64,000 bases of DNA, from assembly GCA_021568835.1 (NCBI GenBank), contig JAKGSH010000010.1, forward strand, positions 248,001 to 312,000, in the 5' to 3' direction. The translations under genes were made by a program, and so were the position numbers. The notes beneath the pieces were generated by a model. The model ran no database searches. It was not told the DNA's origin and worked only from the letters and a program-made list of their open reading frames with translations. This document shows, in pieces, positions 42,942-51,387 of this stretch (position 1 is its first letter; each line of letters opens with the position of its first letter). Source of the stretch: Streptomyces sp. Tue 6430 (GTDB lineage Bacteria > Actinomycetota > Actinomycetes > Streptomycetales > Streptomycetaceae).

Positions 42942-44111
42942 TCAGACGCCCTCGAGGATCATGGCGTTGGCGAGACCGCCCGCCTCGCACATCGTCTGGA
43001 GGGCGTAGCGGGCCCCGCGTTCGCGCATGGCGTGGACCAGGGTCGTCGTCAGCCGGGTGCCGCTCGCGCCCAACGGGTGGCCGAGCGCGACCGCGCCCCC
43101 GCGCACGTTGACCTTGCGCAGGTCGGCGCCGGTCTCCTGGGCCCAGGCGAGCACGACGGCGGCGAAGGCCTCGTTGACCTCGAACAGGTCGATGTCGTCC
43201 AGGCGCAGGCCCGCCCGGCGCAGGACCTTCTCGGTCGCCGGGACGACTCCGGTGAGCATCAGCAGCGGGTCGGAGCCGGTCACGGCGAAGCTGTGCAGCC
43301 GGGCCAGCGGGCGCAGGCCGAGGCGGGCGGCGGTGTCGCCGGACGTGATCAGCACGGCCGAGGCACCGTCGTTGACCGGACTGGCGTTGCCCGCGGTGAC
43401 GTTCCACTCGATCTGCGGGAAGCACTCCGCGAAGGCGGGGTCGTGGTAGGCGGGCCGGAGTCCCGCCAGCACGTCCAGGCCGGTGTCCGGACGGACGCAC
43501 TCGTCGCGCGAGACCCCGTCGAGGGGCGCGACCTCGGCGTCGAACAGGCCCTCCTGCCAGGCCCCGGCCGCCTTGCGGTGCGAGGAGAGGGCGAAGGTGT
43601 CCATCTGCTCGCGCGTGATCGACCACTTCGCGGCGATGAGCTCGGCGCTGATGCCCTGCGGGACCAGGCCCTGCGGGTAGCGCTCGGCGACGCCCGGACC
43701 GAAGGGGTCCTTGCCGGGCGGCACGTTGGACCACATCGGCACCCGGCTCATCGACTCCACACCGCAGGCCACGACGAGGTCGTAGGCGCCGGAGACGACG
43801 CCCTGCGCCGCGAAGTGCACGGCCTGCTGGGAGGAGCCGCACTGCCGGTCCACCGTGGTCGCGGGCACCGTCTCCGGGAAGCCCGCCGACAGGAGGGCGT
43901 ACCGGGTGGTGTTCATGGCCTGCTCTCCGACCTGGTCGACGGTGCCGCCGATGACGTCGTCGATGAGCGCGGGGTCGACGCCGGAGCGCTCGACGAGGGT
44001 GCGCAGGGTGTGGGCGAGGAGTTCGACGGGGTGGACGTGGGCGAGGGAGCCGTTCGGCTTGCCCTTGCCGATGGGGGTGCGTACGGCTTCGACGATGACT
44101 GCGTCACGCAT
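42942..44111 (-). CDS. Thiolase (acetyl-CoA acetyltransferase / 3-ketoacyl-CoA thiolase)
   Basis: 389 aa. Nucleophile C91 in VDRQCGSSQQAVHFAAQG, His in NVRGGAVALGHPLGASGTR and the second Cys in CEAGGLANAMI complete the active site. It condenses or cleaves acyl-CoAs, in beta-oxidation or polymer/sterol-type metabolism. ATG 44111 opens on the family start MRDAVIVEAVRTPIGKG. The divergent HxlR regulator and three operator-like repeats between them indicate dedicated control. Confidence 0.93.
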   Translation of the reverse strand: MRDAVIVEAVRTPIGKGKPNGSLAHVHPVELLAHTLRTLVERSGVDPALIDDVIGGTVDQVGEQAMNTTRYALLSAGFPETVPATTVDRQCGSSQQAVHFAAQGVVSGAYDLVVACGVESMSRVPMWSNVPPGKDPFGPGVAERYPQGLVPQGISAELIAAKWSITREQMDTFALSSHRKAAGAWQEGLFDAEVAPLDGVSRDECVRPDTGLDVLAGLRPAYHDPAFAECFPQIEWNVTAGNASPVNDGASAVLITSGDTAARLGLRPLARLHSFAVTGSDPLLMLTGVVPATEKVLRRAGLRLDDIDLFEVNEAFAAVVLAWAQETGADLRKVNVRGGAVALGHPLGASGTRLTTTLVHAMRERGARYALQTMCEAGGLANAMILEGV

Positions 44112-44171
44112 GTGCGGGCCTCCTTGGCCGCCGGGCGGTGACCGGTCGCCGGGCACGGCGATTACCGGTGA

Positions 44172-44239
44172 GTAGGAAATCCGGACTCACCATAGCGTGA
44201 CGAGTTGGAAAATCAAACCTGCAAGTTGGGAAATCCAAC
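44172..44239. promoter_or_regulatory. Three helically phased operator repeats (HxlR type)
   Basis: GTAGGAAATCCGGAC (44172), GTTGGAAAATCAAAC (44204) and GTTGGGAAATCCAAC (44225; perfect GTTGG/CCAAC arms). Start-to-start distances of 32 and 21 bp equal three and two helical turns. The array fills the thiolase-HxlR divergent promoter. Confidence 0.7.
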
Positions 44240-44259
44240 CCTCACCTAGACTGGGCGGC

Positions 44260-44736
44260 ATGGCCGCCTCCACCAAAGATCCGCGTCCCTGTTCCATCGC
44301 CGACGCCCTGGCACTGGTCGGCGAGAAGTACTCCCTGCTCGTCCTGCGGGAGGTGTGCCTGGGCAACGGCCGTTTCGACCAGCTGGTGCGCAACATCGGC
44401 GCCCCGCGCGACATCCTGGCCACCCGGCTGCGCCGGCTCGTGGACGCGGGGATCCTGACCAAGCGCGCGTACAGCGAGCGCCCGCAGCGCTTCGAGTACC
44501 GGCCCACCCGGGCGGGGCTCGAACTGGAACCGGTCCTGCTGACGCTCATGGCGTGGGGCGACCGCCACCTCCGCGCGGACGACGACCGCCCCATGGTCGT
44601 CGAGCACGTCTGCGGTCACGAGATGGTGCCCGTGGTCACCTGCGCGGCCTGCGGCGCCGCGGTCCACCACGAGGACCTCTCGGCACACCCCCAGGTCCCC
44701 GGCTGGACGGTGGCGGGCCCCACGGCCGCCGCCTGA
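44260..44736 (+). CDS. HxlR-family regulator
   Basis: 158 aa. The HxlR winged helix spans residues 10-100 (CSIADALALVGEKYSLLVLR, GNGRFDQLVRNIGAPRDILA, TRLRRLVDAGILTKRAYSER), with an extra C-terminal part holding three Cys (HVCGHEMVPVVTCAACGAAV) that may bind zinc. ATG 44260 is close to the operator array; the longer frame from 44197 would run through two operator copies. It is probably the repressor of the divergent thiolase and of itself. Confidence 0.9.
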   Translation: MAASTKDPRPCSIADALALVGEKYSLLVLREVCLGNGRFDQLVRNIGAPRDILATRLRRLVDAGILTKRAYSERPQRFEYRPTRAGLELEPVLLTLMAWGDRHLRADDDRPMVVEHVCGHEMVPVVTCAACGAAVHHEDLSAHPQVPGWTVAGPTAAA

Positions 44737-44900
44737 TCACCTCCTCCCCGGACCGGACGCCGCGGGCGCGCTGACCCCCGGCCGGCCGGGCGGGAGCCAG
44801 CGCCCGGACCGGATCCCGCGGCCCCGGCGCCGTCCGGACGGGAGCCGCCCGGCGCGGTGGCCCGCGACGCGGCCCACGCCGACGGGCGGCCGGTCCCCGC

Positions 44901-45826
44901 TCACCAGGGATGCGCCGCCAGATACCCGGCGATCTCCTCCCGCTCCCAGGCGCCGTCCGCCACGACCACCCGGTAGCGGCGGGTGAGGGTGTCGCCGGGG
45001 GCCAGTTCCAGCTCGTCGTGGAAGGCCCAGGACGGGGCCACGCCGGCGAAGGGCTCGTTGCGGACGAACCAGTGCGCGGGGTGCGACCCGGCGTCGCCGG
45101 ACTGGTCGTTCTCGGGGGCGTGCGCGAAGACGACCGTGGCGTGCCCGTCGGTGCCGTCGTGCTCGCCGGACAGCGCGAGCCAGGGGCCCTGTGTGCCCAT
45201 CAGTGCGGGCCCCTCACCGTCGGGGCCGATGATCCGGCCGTCGCGGAAGGCGCGCGGGCCGCGCCAGAACAGGCCCGTGTAGCCCGCCATCTCCCGTCCG
45301 GCGGTGGTCGGACTGCCGAACCGCAACGGCTCCCGGCGGCGGTTGGTGATCTCGCTGGTCCAGGTCAGCGCCCAGGAACCGGCGGCCCGGTCCACGTCGT
45401 GCACCTCGATCCGGCGCCGCTCCTCGGCCCACAGCTCCCGCCGTGCGGATGCCAGGTCAGCCGTTCGGCGAGGACGACCCGGTCGCCGTCCGCCGTGACC
45501 TCGTCGAAGCCGACGTGTGCCATCGAGCCGACGCGCTCCGGGAGTGCGAGGTACCCCTCACCGTGGACGTAGCTGTTGCCGCCCCACAGGTTGGCCCCCG
45601 AGAGGTGGGAGGCGGTCAGCGACAGCCCCTTGTGCCAGCGGTGGTCGTTGGGCCGGTAGTCGGTGACGGCGTCGCCCGCGAGGGTGCGCAACGGGTGGAT
45701 GTACGGCTTCGGCGCCTCCCAGGCGGCCTCGGGCCGGTAGACGTACGCGAGCAGTTCGACGCCGCTGCCGGAGTCGGTCACGGTGACGCGGTCCCCGTGG
45801 ACGTGGACGAGGCGCAGCCCGGTCAT
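44901..45826 (-). CDS. DUF6807 (PmoA-like) family protein (one apparent frameshift)
   Basis: About 308 aa. The N-terminal part has LLAYVYRPEAAWEAPKPYIH, RPNDHRWHKGLSLTASHLSG and GGNSYVHGEGYLALPERVG; the C-terminal part, in the next frame, has SWALTWTSEITNRRREPLRF, AGYTGLFWRGPRAFRDG and GDTLTRRYRVVVADG. One base added to CCC at 45437-45439 (plus strand) joins them at WHPHGG|ELWAEERRR. The fold is a beta-sandwich often encoded with Gfo/Idh oxidoreductases in carbohydrate loci; its function is not established. It overlaps the Gfo/Idh gene by ATGA. Confidence 0.83.
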
Positions 45827-47044
45827 GCCACCCCCTCCCGGCCGCCGACCGGAGCGACGGGGGTGACAGGAGTCGCGGCGGACCCCGCCGCCGTCTCGGC
45901 GGCGGGAGCGACGGGGGACGTGACGACGGGCGCCCAGCCGGGGGCACCCCCGTGCAGGGCCGTGTAGAACGGGTCGCCGGGTCCGATCTCGCCCCGCCGC
46001 ACCGTCACGTCCGTGAACGCCGACTTGTACAGGGCGCTGACCAGTTCCAGGCTGGTGCGCCCGTCGGCGCCGCTGCTGCGCGGCCGCCGGCCCGCCCGCA
46101 TGCCGGCGACGAGCTCCCGCAGCTGGGCCAGGTGCGAACTGGGCACGTCCGTGCCGAAGTCCTGCCAGGCCGCGGCCCGCTGCGCGGGGACGTCCCGTGC
46201 CGGGGTGATCCGCCAGTTGTCGTTGCCGTGGCCGTAGAGGTGGGTCAGCTCGACGGTGGCGTGCTCGCAGTCGATGCGGATGCGGCTGACCTCGTCCGGG
46301 CTGAGGACGCTGTTCACGATCGTGGCCATGGCGCCGTTCTCGAACCGGAGCAGGGCGGTGGAGACGTCCTCGGTCTCCACGTCGTGGACGAGCCGGCCGG
46401 CCATGGCCCGCACCTCGCTCCACGGTCCGAGCAGATCGAGCAGCAGATCCATCTGGTGGATGCCGTGCCCCATCGCGGGACCGCCGCCCTCGGTGTGCCA
46501 GCGTCCACGCCAGGGAACGGCGTAGTAGGCGGTGTCGCGGTACCAGGTCGTCTGGCAGTGGGCGACGAGCGGTCGCCCCATCGCCCGCTCGGCGAGCAGC
46601 CGCCGTACGTGATCGGAACCGGACCCGAAGCGGTGCTGGAAGACGATCGAGGCGTACGGCCCCCGGCGGCCCCCTCCTCGGCCATCACGGCGTCGTAGTC
46701 GGCGAGGGTCGGCACGGGCGGCTTCTCGCACCACACCCAGGCTCCCGCCCGCAGCGCGGCGATGCTCTGCTCACGGTGCAGGGTCGGCGGGGTGCAGATC
46801 GTCACCAGGTCGGGGCGCTGCTCCGCGAGCATCCGCTCCAGATCGGTGTAAGGGTGCGGGATCTCGCCCTCCGCACAGAAGGCCTCGACCGCGCCGGCAT
46901 CGATGTCGACGGCCGCCACGACCTCGGTCTCGCCCTCCGCCGCGAGCTGGGCGAGCGCGGGCAGATGGGAGCCGCGGGCGATGGCACCGGTACCGACGAC
47001 GGCGGCGCGGATGCGGCGACCGGCGGGCGGAGGGGATGGGACAT
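45823..47044 (-). CDS. Gfo/Idh/MocA-family oxidoreductase (two apparent frameshifts)
   Basis: About 407 aa when repaired. NAD(P)-binding start IRAAVVGTGAIARGSHLPAL, TICTPPTLHREQSIAALRAG, the signature lysine in WVWCEKPPVPTLADYDAVM, then substrate-domain motifs (IVFQHRFGSGSDHVRRLL, MGHGIHQMDLLLDLLG, EDVSTALLRFENGAMATIV). The frame changes near 46660-46674 (C runs, plus strand) and again at GGGG 47032-47035, where one added base lets ATG 47044 read MSHPPPPAGRRIRAAVVG. It probably oxidises a sugar or inositol derivative. The DUF6807 gene is translationally coupled downstream. A LacI-type operator lies 137 bp upstream. Confidence 0.83.
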
Positions 47045-47112
47045 GGGCGTGATCAGCACTCCTCCGACGAACGGCCCGGCAGCGGGAGCGAAAGCGGCCG
47101 GCACGGCGAGCA

Positions 47113-47166
47113 CGCCGAACACGACAAGCACGCCCAATACGACAAGCACGACAAAAGCGACAAGCG
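47113..47166. repeat. Imperfect 18-bp tandem triplicate
   Basis: CGCCGAACACGACAAGCA, CGCCCAATACGACAAGCA, CGACAAAAGCGACAAGCG in a row, between the LacI-type operator and the Gfo/Idh gene. Confidence 0.7.
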
Positions 47167-47180
47167 CGACCACCGGCATA

Positions 47181-47192
47181 GCAAGCGCTTTC
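47181..47192. promoter_or_regulatory. LacI/GalR-family operator
   Basis: GCAAGCGCTTTC (minus strand GAAAGCGCTTGC), centred on the palindrome AAGCGCTT. It matches the common LacI-family/cre core and suits a sugar-catabolic operon. Confidence 0.6.
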
Positions 47193-47413
47193 TCCCGGCA
47201 GCAACGTAAGCGGCGACCCCCTGGCCGGTCAACACGTACGCCCTGTTCGGCCGCCGTGCGCGCTTCCCCCGCGGGCCCCTCTTCGAAACCCCTGTGCCGG
47301 GCCTGTCACCCGGGGGCGCTACGCTGCCCCTGACACATCACTTGATCACCGCGCGCGCGGCGGCTCGCCGTGCCCGTCGCCCTCCCCGATCGGCACTTGG
47401 ACTCCGTAACCTC

Positions 47414-48289
47414 ATGTCTTGGTTTGAATCTCTCATCCTCGGACTCGTCCAGGGGCTGACCGAGTTCCTCCCCGTCTCCTCCAGCGCGCACCTGCGGCTG
47501 ACCGCGGCCTTCTCCGGATGGGAGGACCCCGGGGCGGCCTTCACGGCGATCACGCAGATCGGCACGGAGGCCGCGGTGTTGATCTACTTCCGCAAGGACA
47601 TCGGGCGGATCATCTCCGCGTGGTCCAGGTCGCTCTTCGACAAGACGATGCGCAAGGACCACGACGCCCAGATGGGCTGGCTGGTGATCGTCGGCTCGAT
47701 CCCGATCGGCGTCCTCGGCGTCACCCTCAAGGACCAGATCGAGGGACCGTTCCGCGACCTGCGGATCACCGCGACGATGCTCGTGGTCATCGGCATCGTC
47801 ATCGGCATCGCCGACCGGCTGGCCGCCCGCGACGAGAACGGCGGCCGGCACCGGGCGCCCAAGCAGCGCAAGGGCCTGGAGAACCTGGGCGTCAAGGACG
47901 GCCTGATCTTCGGCCTCTGCCAGGCCTGCGCCCTCGTCCCGGGCGTCTCCCGCTCCGGCGCCACGATCAGCGGCGGCCTGTTCATGGGCTACAAGCGCGA
48001 GTCCGCGGCCCGCTACTCGTTCCTGCTCGCCATCCCGGCGGTGCTGGCCTCCGGCGTCTTCGAGCTGAAGGACGCCATGGAGGGCGGCCACGTGGACTGG
48101 GCGCCGACCGGGTTCGCGACGGTGGTCGCGTTCGTGTCCGGATACGCCGTCATCGCCTGGTTCATGAAATTCATCAGCACCAAGTCGTTCATGCCGTTCG
48201 TGTACTACCGCGTGGTCCTCGGCATCGTGATCATCGTCCTCGTCTCGATGGGCGTCCTGAGCCCGCACGCGGCGGAGTCGGCGGGCTGA
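47414..48289 (+). CDS. uppP: Undecaprenyl-diphosphatase UppP (BacA)
   Basis: 291-aa polytopic membrane phosphatase that recycles undecaprenyl pyrophosphate for cell-wall synthesis. Both signature regions are present: GLVQGLTEFLPVSSSAHLRL near the N-terminus (catalytic Glu and Ser cluster) and ALVPGVSRSGATISGGLFMG (Arg). Eight membrane segments are expected. ATG 47414 (MSWFESLILGLVQG) is the family start; the open frame from 47294 is unconserved. It is monocistronic with a strong terminator. Confidence 0.95.
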   Translation: MSWFESLILGLVQGLTEFLPVSSSAHLRLTAAFSGWEDPGAAFTAITQIGTEAAVLIYFRKDIGRIISAWSRSLFDKTMRKDHDAQMGWLVIVGSIPIGVLGVTLKDQIEGPFRDLRITATMLVVIGIVIGIADRLAARDENGGRHRAPKQRKGLENLGVKDGLIFGLCQACALVPGVSRSGATISGGLFMGYKRESAARYSFLLAIPAVLASGVFELKDAMEGGHVDWAPTGFATVVAFVSGYAVIAWFMKFISTKSFMPFVYYRVVLGIVIIVLVSMGVLSPHAAESAG

Positions 48290-48313
48290 TCCCGCCCGGG
48301 CGGCAGTCGGACC

Positions 48314-48360
48314 CGCGCAGCCCCGGCACGGTCGTTCCACGACCGCGCCGGGGCTGCGCG
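48314..48360. terminator. Strong hairpin between uppP and the TetR gene
   Basis: 14-bp arms CGCGCAGCCCCGGC / GCCGGGGCTGCGCG enclosing an inner stem CGGTCG / CGACCG, 24 bp after the uppP stop. Confidence 0.85.
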
Positions 48361-48446
48361 CGACAGGCGGCGGCACACGACACGGGGTGGGTGGCACACG
48401 ACATGCGGCATGCGGCAGGTCGTGGACGGCAGGCAGCGGCCCCGGC

Positions 48447-49025
48447 CTACCCGGCCGCCACGATCCGGTCGACCGCCGCCGTCACCAGCTCGTCGCGCTC
48501 CGCCGCCGTGAAGACGTCCGGCAGGGTGAGCTGCTCCACGATCAGCCAGTTGAGCGCCAGGATGAGCAGCTTCACCGCCATGGCGTCCCCGGGGAGTCCG
48601 GAGGCCTCGTGGTAGGCGACGTTCGCGTCGACGTCGGCACGGACCCGCTCGGTGAGGACCCTGCGCAGTTCGGGCCGGCGGGTGGCCTCGAGGCGCAGTT
48701 CGAGCAGGGCCAGGTAGCCGGTGCGGAACGAGGCGACACGGCCGACCAGTTCACGCATCAGCTCCGCGTACGTCTCCCGGTCGCGGCCTGCCGTCCGCTG
48801 CCGGGTGAGCGTGGCCTCGTCGGGCTGGAGCCGCTCGTAGACGCGGGCGCCGGCCTGGGTGAGCAGATCGTCGCGGTTGGCGAAGTAGTTGGACGCGGTG
48901 CCGACGGGCACGGCGGCCTCGGCGTCCACCGCCCGGAAGGTCAGACCCCGGGCCCCCTCCCGGGCCAGCACCTCGATCGCGGCATCGACCAGGGCGGCGC
49001 GCCGCTCGTCGTTCCGTCTCGCCAT
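48447..49025 (-). CDS. TetR-family regulator
   Basis: 192 aa. TetR_N HTH at residues 8-55 (RRAALVDAAIEVLAREGARG, VDAEAAVPVGTASNYFANRD), followed by the all-helical ligand domain. ATG 49025 (MARRNDERRAAL) was preferred to the GTG two codons upstream. No divergent transporter or enzyme adjoins it, so the target is unknown. Confidence 0.92.
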   Translation of the reverse strand: MARRNDERRAALVDAAIEVLAREGARGLTFRAVDAEAAVPVGTASNYFANRDDLLTQAGARVYERLQPDEATLTRQRTAGRDRETYAELMRELVGRVASFRTGYLALLELRLEATRRPELRRVLTERVRADVDANVAYHEASGLPGDAMAVKLLILALNWLIVEQLTLPDVFTAAERDELVTAAVDRIVAAG

Positions 49026-49229
49026 GGACACCCTCCCGACGCGTCATCGGACCACTTCGGCGAGAGTACTACGCGTGAAGTTGTCGCGAGGGGCGGCGGG
49101 AAGCCGCCGTCCCTCGCCGCGACCGGGGCACCACCCCGGCCACGGTGAACGCGGCCCGTGACCAAGCCCATAGGGTTTGCGTAGCCACCCGGTAGCGCAG
49201 TGTCAGTGCTTGCCCCTAGGCTGTTGCGC

Positions 49230-49409
49230 ATGTCCCCGAGTTCATCAGCCCCTGGTTCCGTGCGGTCTGCCGCCGAGTTGAACGAGCAGATCCGGGCTCT
49301 GTGGCTGCGCGCGGGCGGGTCGCTGTCGGCCCAGGAGCGGGCGGAGTACGAGCTGCTGGTGGTCGAGTGGGCCGCGGCCATCCGCGGAGAGGTCGTCAAG
49401 GCGGCCTGA
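49230..49409 (+). CDS. Small conserved hypothetical protein (59 aa)
   Basis: MSPSSSAPGSVRSAAELNEQ followed by an amphipathic helical region (IRALWLRAGGSLSAQERAEY, ELLVVEWAAAIRGEVVKAA). It is short but shows coding-type codon use, a start-proximal TAGGCT box and conserved helix spacing. I do not know its function. Confidence 0.65.
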   Translation: MSPSSSAPGSVRSAAELNEQIRALWLRAGGSLSAQERAEYELLVVEWAAAIRGEVVKAA

Positions 49410-49487
49410 GGCCGGCCCCGTCACGGCACACCGCCCGGCCGGACCCCCCGCCCGACCGGGCTCCCTGTCCGAACCGCGCGTGGCACG

Positions 49488-50603
49488 CTACGACGGCACC
49501 ACGACCCCGTCGTGTGCCTCGTCCGCCCCCGCCCCCTCGGCCGGGTCGGTGAGCTGCTCGCGCACGTAGCTCCAGATCACCGCGAGCAGTGCCGCGACCG
49601 GCACCGCGAGCAGGCTGCCGACGATCCCGGCCAGACTGCCGCCGAGCGTCACCGCCAGCAGGACCACCGCCGCGTGCAGGCCGAGCCCCCGGCTCTGGAT
49701 CATCGGCTGGAAGACGTTGCCCTCCAGCTGCTGCACCACGACGATGATGGCCAGCACGATCAGCGCGTCCGTCAGACCGTTGGAGACCAGCGCGATGAGG
49801 ACCGCGACGAATCCGGCGAACAGCGCGCCCACGATCGGCACGAACGCGGAGACGAAGGTCAGCACCGCCAGTGGAAGCACCAGCGGCACGTCCAGGATCC
49901 ACAGCCCGAGGCCGATGAGCACCGCGTCGAGCAGACCGACGACCGCCTGCGACCGGACGAACGCGCCCAGCGTGTCCCAGCTGCGGGCGGCCACCGTCGG
50001 GACGTCCGTGGCGAACCGGCCGGGCAGCTGACGGGTCAGCCAGGGCAGGAACCGGGGGCCGTCCTTGAGGAAGAAGAACATCAGGAAGACCGCCAGGACC
50101 GCGGTGACCAGGCCGTCGACCACCGTGCTCACTCCCGTGACGACGGCGGTGACCATGCTCCCCAGGCCGTCCTGGGCGCGGGCGACCCCGCTGTCGAAGG
50201 CCTTGTTGATCTGGTCGTCGCCGATGTTCAGCGGCGGCCCGGCGGCCCATTCGCGCACCCTCTGCAGGCCTTCGACGACCCCGTCGGTCAACTCCCCGGA
50301 CTGGGAGGCCACCGGCACCGCGATCAGCGCCACGGTACCCGCGGCGACCAGGAGGAACAGGACGGTCACCAGCGACGCGGCGAGGGCGGGCGGCCAGCCG
50401 CGCCGGCGCAGGTAGCGCGTCGGAGGCCAGGTCAGGGTGGTCAGGAACAGGCCGACGACGAGCGGCCACACGACCGACCACATCTGCCCCAACAGCCATA
50501 GCGCGACCGCGAGCCCCACGAGGAGCAGCAACAACTCGGCGGATATGCGCGCCGACGCGCGGAGCGCGGCGCGGGTCCTCGTGGAACTCAACGTGGCAGA
50601 CAT
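49488..50603 (-). CDS. AI-2E family transporter (YdiK/PerM-like permease)
   Basis: 371 aa, eight membrane helices of the AI-2E/PerM fold: LLLLLVGLAVALWLLGQMWS, AVLAVFLMFFFLKDGPRFLP, FVRSQAVVGLLDAVLIGLGL and LTFVSAFVPIVGALFAGFVA. The soluble segment between helices 3 and 4 (about 110-190) is typical. ATG 50603 (MSATLSSTRTRAA) was chosen; the open upstream frame is unconserved. The substrate is not predictable despite the family name. Confidence 0.9.
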   Translation of the reverse strand: MSATLSSTRTRAALRASARISAELLLLLVGLAVALWLLGQMWSVVWPLVVGLFLTTLTWPPTRYLRRRGWPPALAASLVTVLFLLVAAGTVALIAVPVASQSGELTDGVVEGLQRVREWAAGPPLNIGDDQINKAFDSGVARAQDGLGSMVTAVVTGVSTVVDGLVTAVLAVFLMFFFLKDGPRFLPWLTRQLPGRFATDVPTVAARSWDTLGAFVRSQAVVGLLDAVLIGLGLWILDVPLVLPLAVLTFVSAFVPIVGALFAGFVAVLIALVSNGLTDALIVLAIIVVVQQLEGNVFQPMIQSRGLGLHAAVVLLAVTLGGSLAGIVGSLLAVPVAALLAVIWSYVREQLTDPAEGAGADEAHDGVVVPS

Positions 50604-50772
50604 GGGGCTCACCCTATGGGTACGCCGGTCGGAGGGACGCTGGTCGGGGTCACGCCGGTCGCGGCCCGGCCCGGTTCCCGACGGGAGGTCTTCGGCGGGT
50701 TTGCCGCGCCGATCGGGCGGACGTACCCGCACGGCCCTTGGCGCGGCGCCCGCCGTGCCCAACACTCGGGCC

Positions 50773-51252
50773 ATGACGCAGCGTGTGGAACTCGCGGCCG
50801 TACTGGACCGCCTGGCCGTCGACGGACTGATCACCGACTACGCGGTCGCCCTCGACGACGGCGACTGGGCGGCCTACCGGGCCCTGTTCACTTCCGACGG
50901 GCGGGCGGACCACCGCTCGGCCGGCGGCATCGAGGGAGAGGTGGGGAAGGTCGCCGCCTGGCTCGAGGAGAACATGCGGCTGTTCCCGATGCGCCAGCAC
51001 CTGATCGTCAATCGCCGGCTGCGCTTCGGGGTCCTGGAACAGGACCTGGGCGACACCGCCCGCGTCCAGGCCGACTACCTGAACCCGATGCGGTCGGCGG
51101 GCGGGGAGGAGGGGGCCGCCGGAACGCCGGACCTCGTGTCCGGCGGCCGGTACGACTTCGCCCTGCTGCGGACGGAGGACGGCTGGCGGGTGCGCGAGGT
51201 GGTGGTGCGGGAGAAGTGGCGCCGGCTGCCGGGCCGGGACGTCACCGGCTGA
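50773..51252 (+). CDS. SnoaL-like / NTF2-fold protein
   Basis: 159 aa. Alpha+beta barrel: LAVDGLITDYAVALDDGDWA, AYRALFTSDGRADHRSAGG, MRQHLIVNRRLRFGVLEQD, SGGRYDFALLRTEDGWRVRE. Family members are ring hydroxylases, cyclases or isomerases, or non-catalytic. No partner gene is evident. Confidence 0.85.
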   Translation: MTQRVELAAVLDRLAVDGLITDYAVALDDGDWAAYRALFTSDGRADHRSAGGIEGEVGKVAAWLEENMRLFPMRQHLIVNRRLRFGVLEQDLGDTARVQADYLNPMRSAGGEEGAAGTPDLVSGGRYDFALLRTEDGWRVREVVVREKWRRLPGRDVTG

Positions 51253-51387
51253 CCGGACGGCACCCCTTCGCCCCTCACCCCTCGCCCCTCGCCCCCTCGC
51301 CCCCTCGCCCCCTCGCCCCGGGACCATCTGGCCGGAGATCGCCCCGGACGCGCACACTGGAGCGACCACGGGGTAGGGAGGTGCCGT

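Larger units (their letters stand above)
47045..47413. other. Leader region between the Gfo/Idh gene and uppP
   Basis: 369 bp. It holds the LacI-type operator at 47181-47192 and an imperfect 18-bp triplicate (CGCCCAATACGACAAGCA and variants, 47113-47166). The minus strand is open from ATG 47179 as a hydrophobic peptide that fuses to the Gfo/Idh frame; I treat it as leader DNA. The uppP side shows no clear promoter. Confidence 0.55.

Noticed and set aside
47045..47179. Signal peptide or membrane anchor of the Gfo/Idh enzyme (hydrophobic frame from ATG 47179)
   Set aside because: The stretch follows an 18-bp DNA repeat rather than a signal-peptide pattern, and a good internal start at 47044 exists once the nearby G run is corrected.
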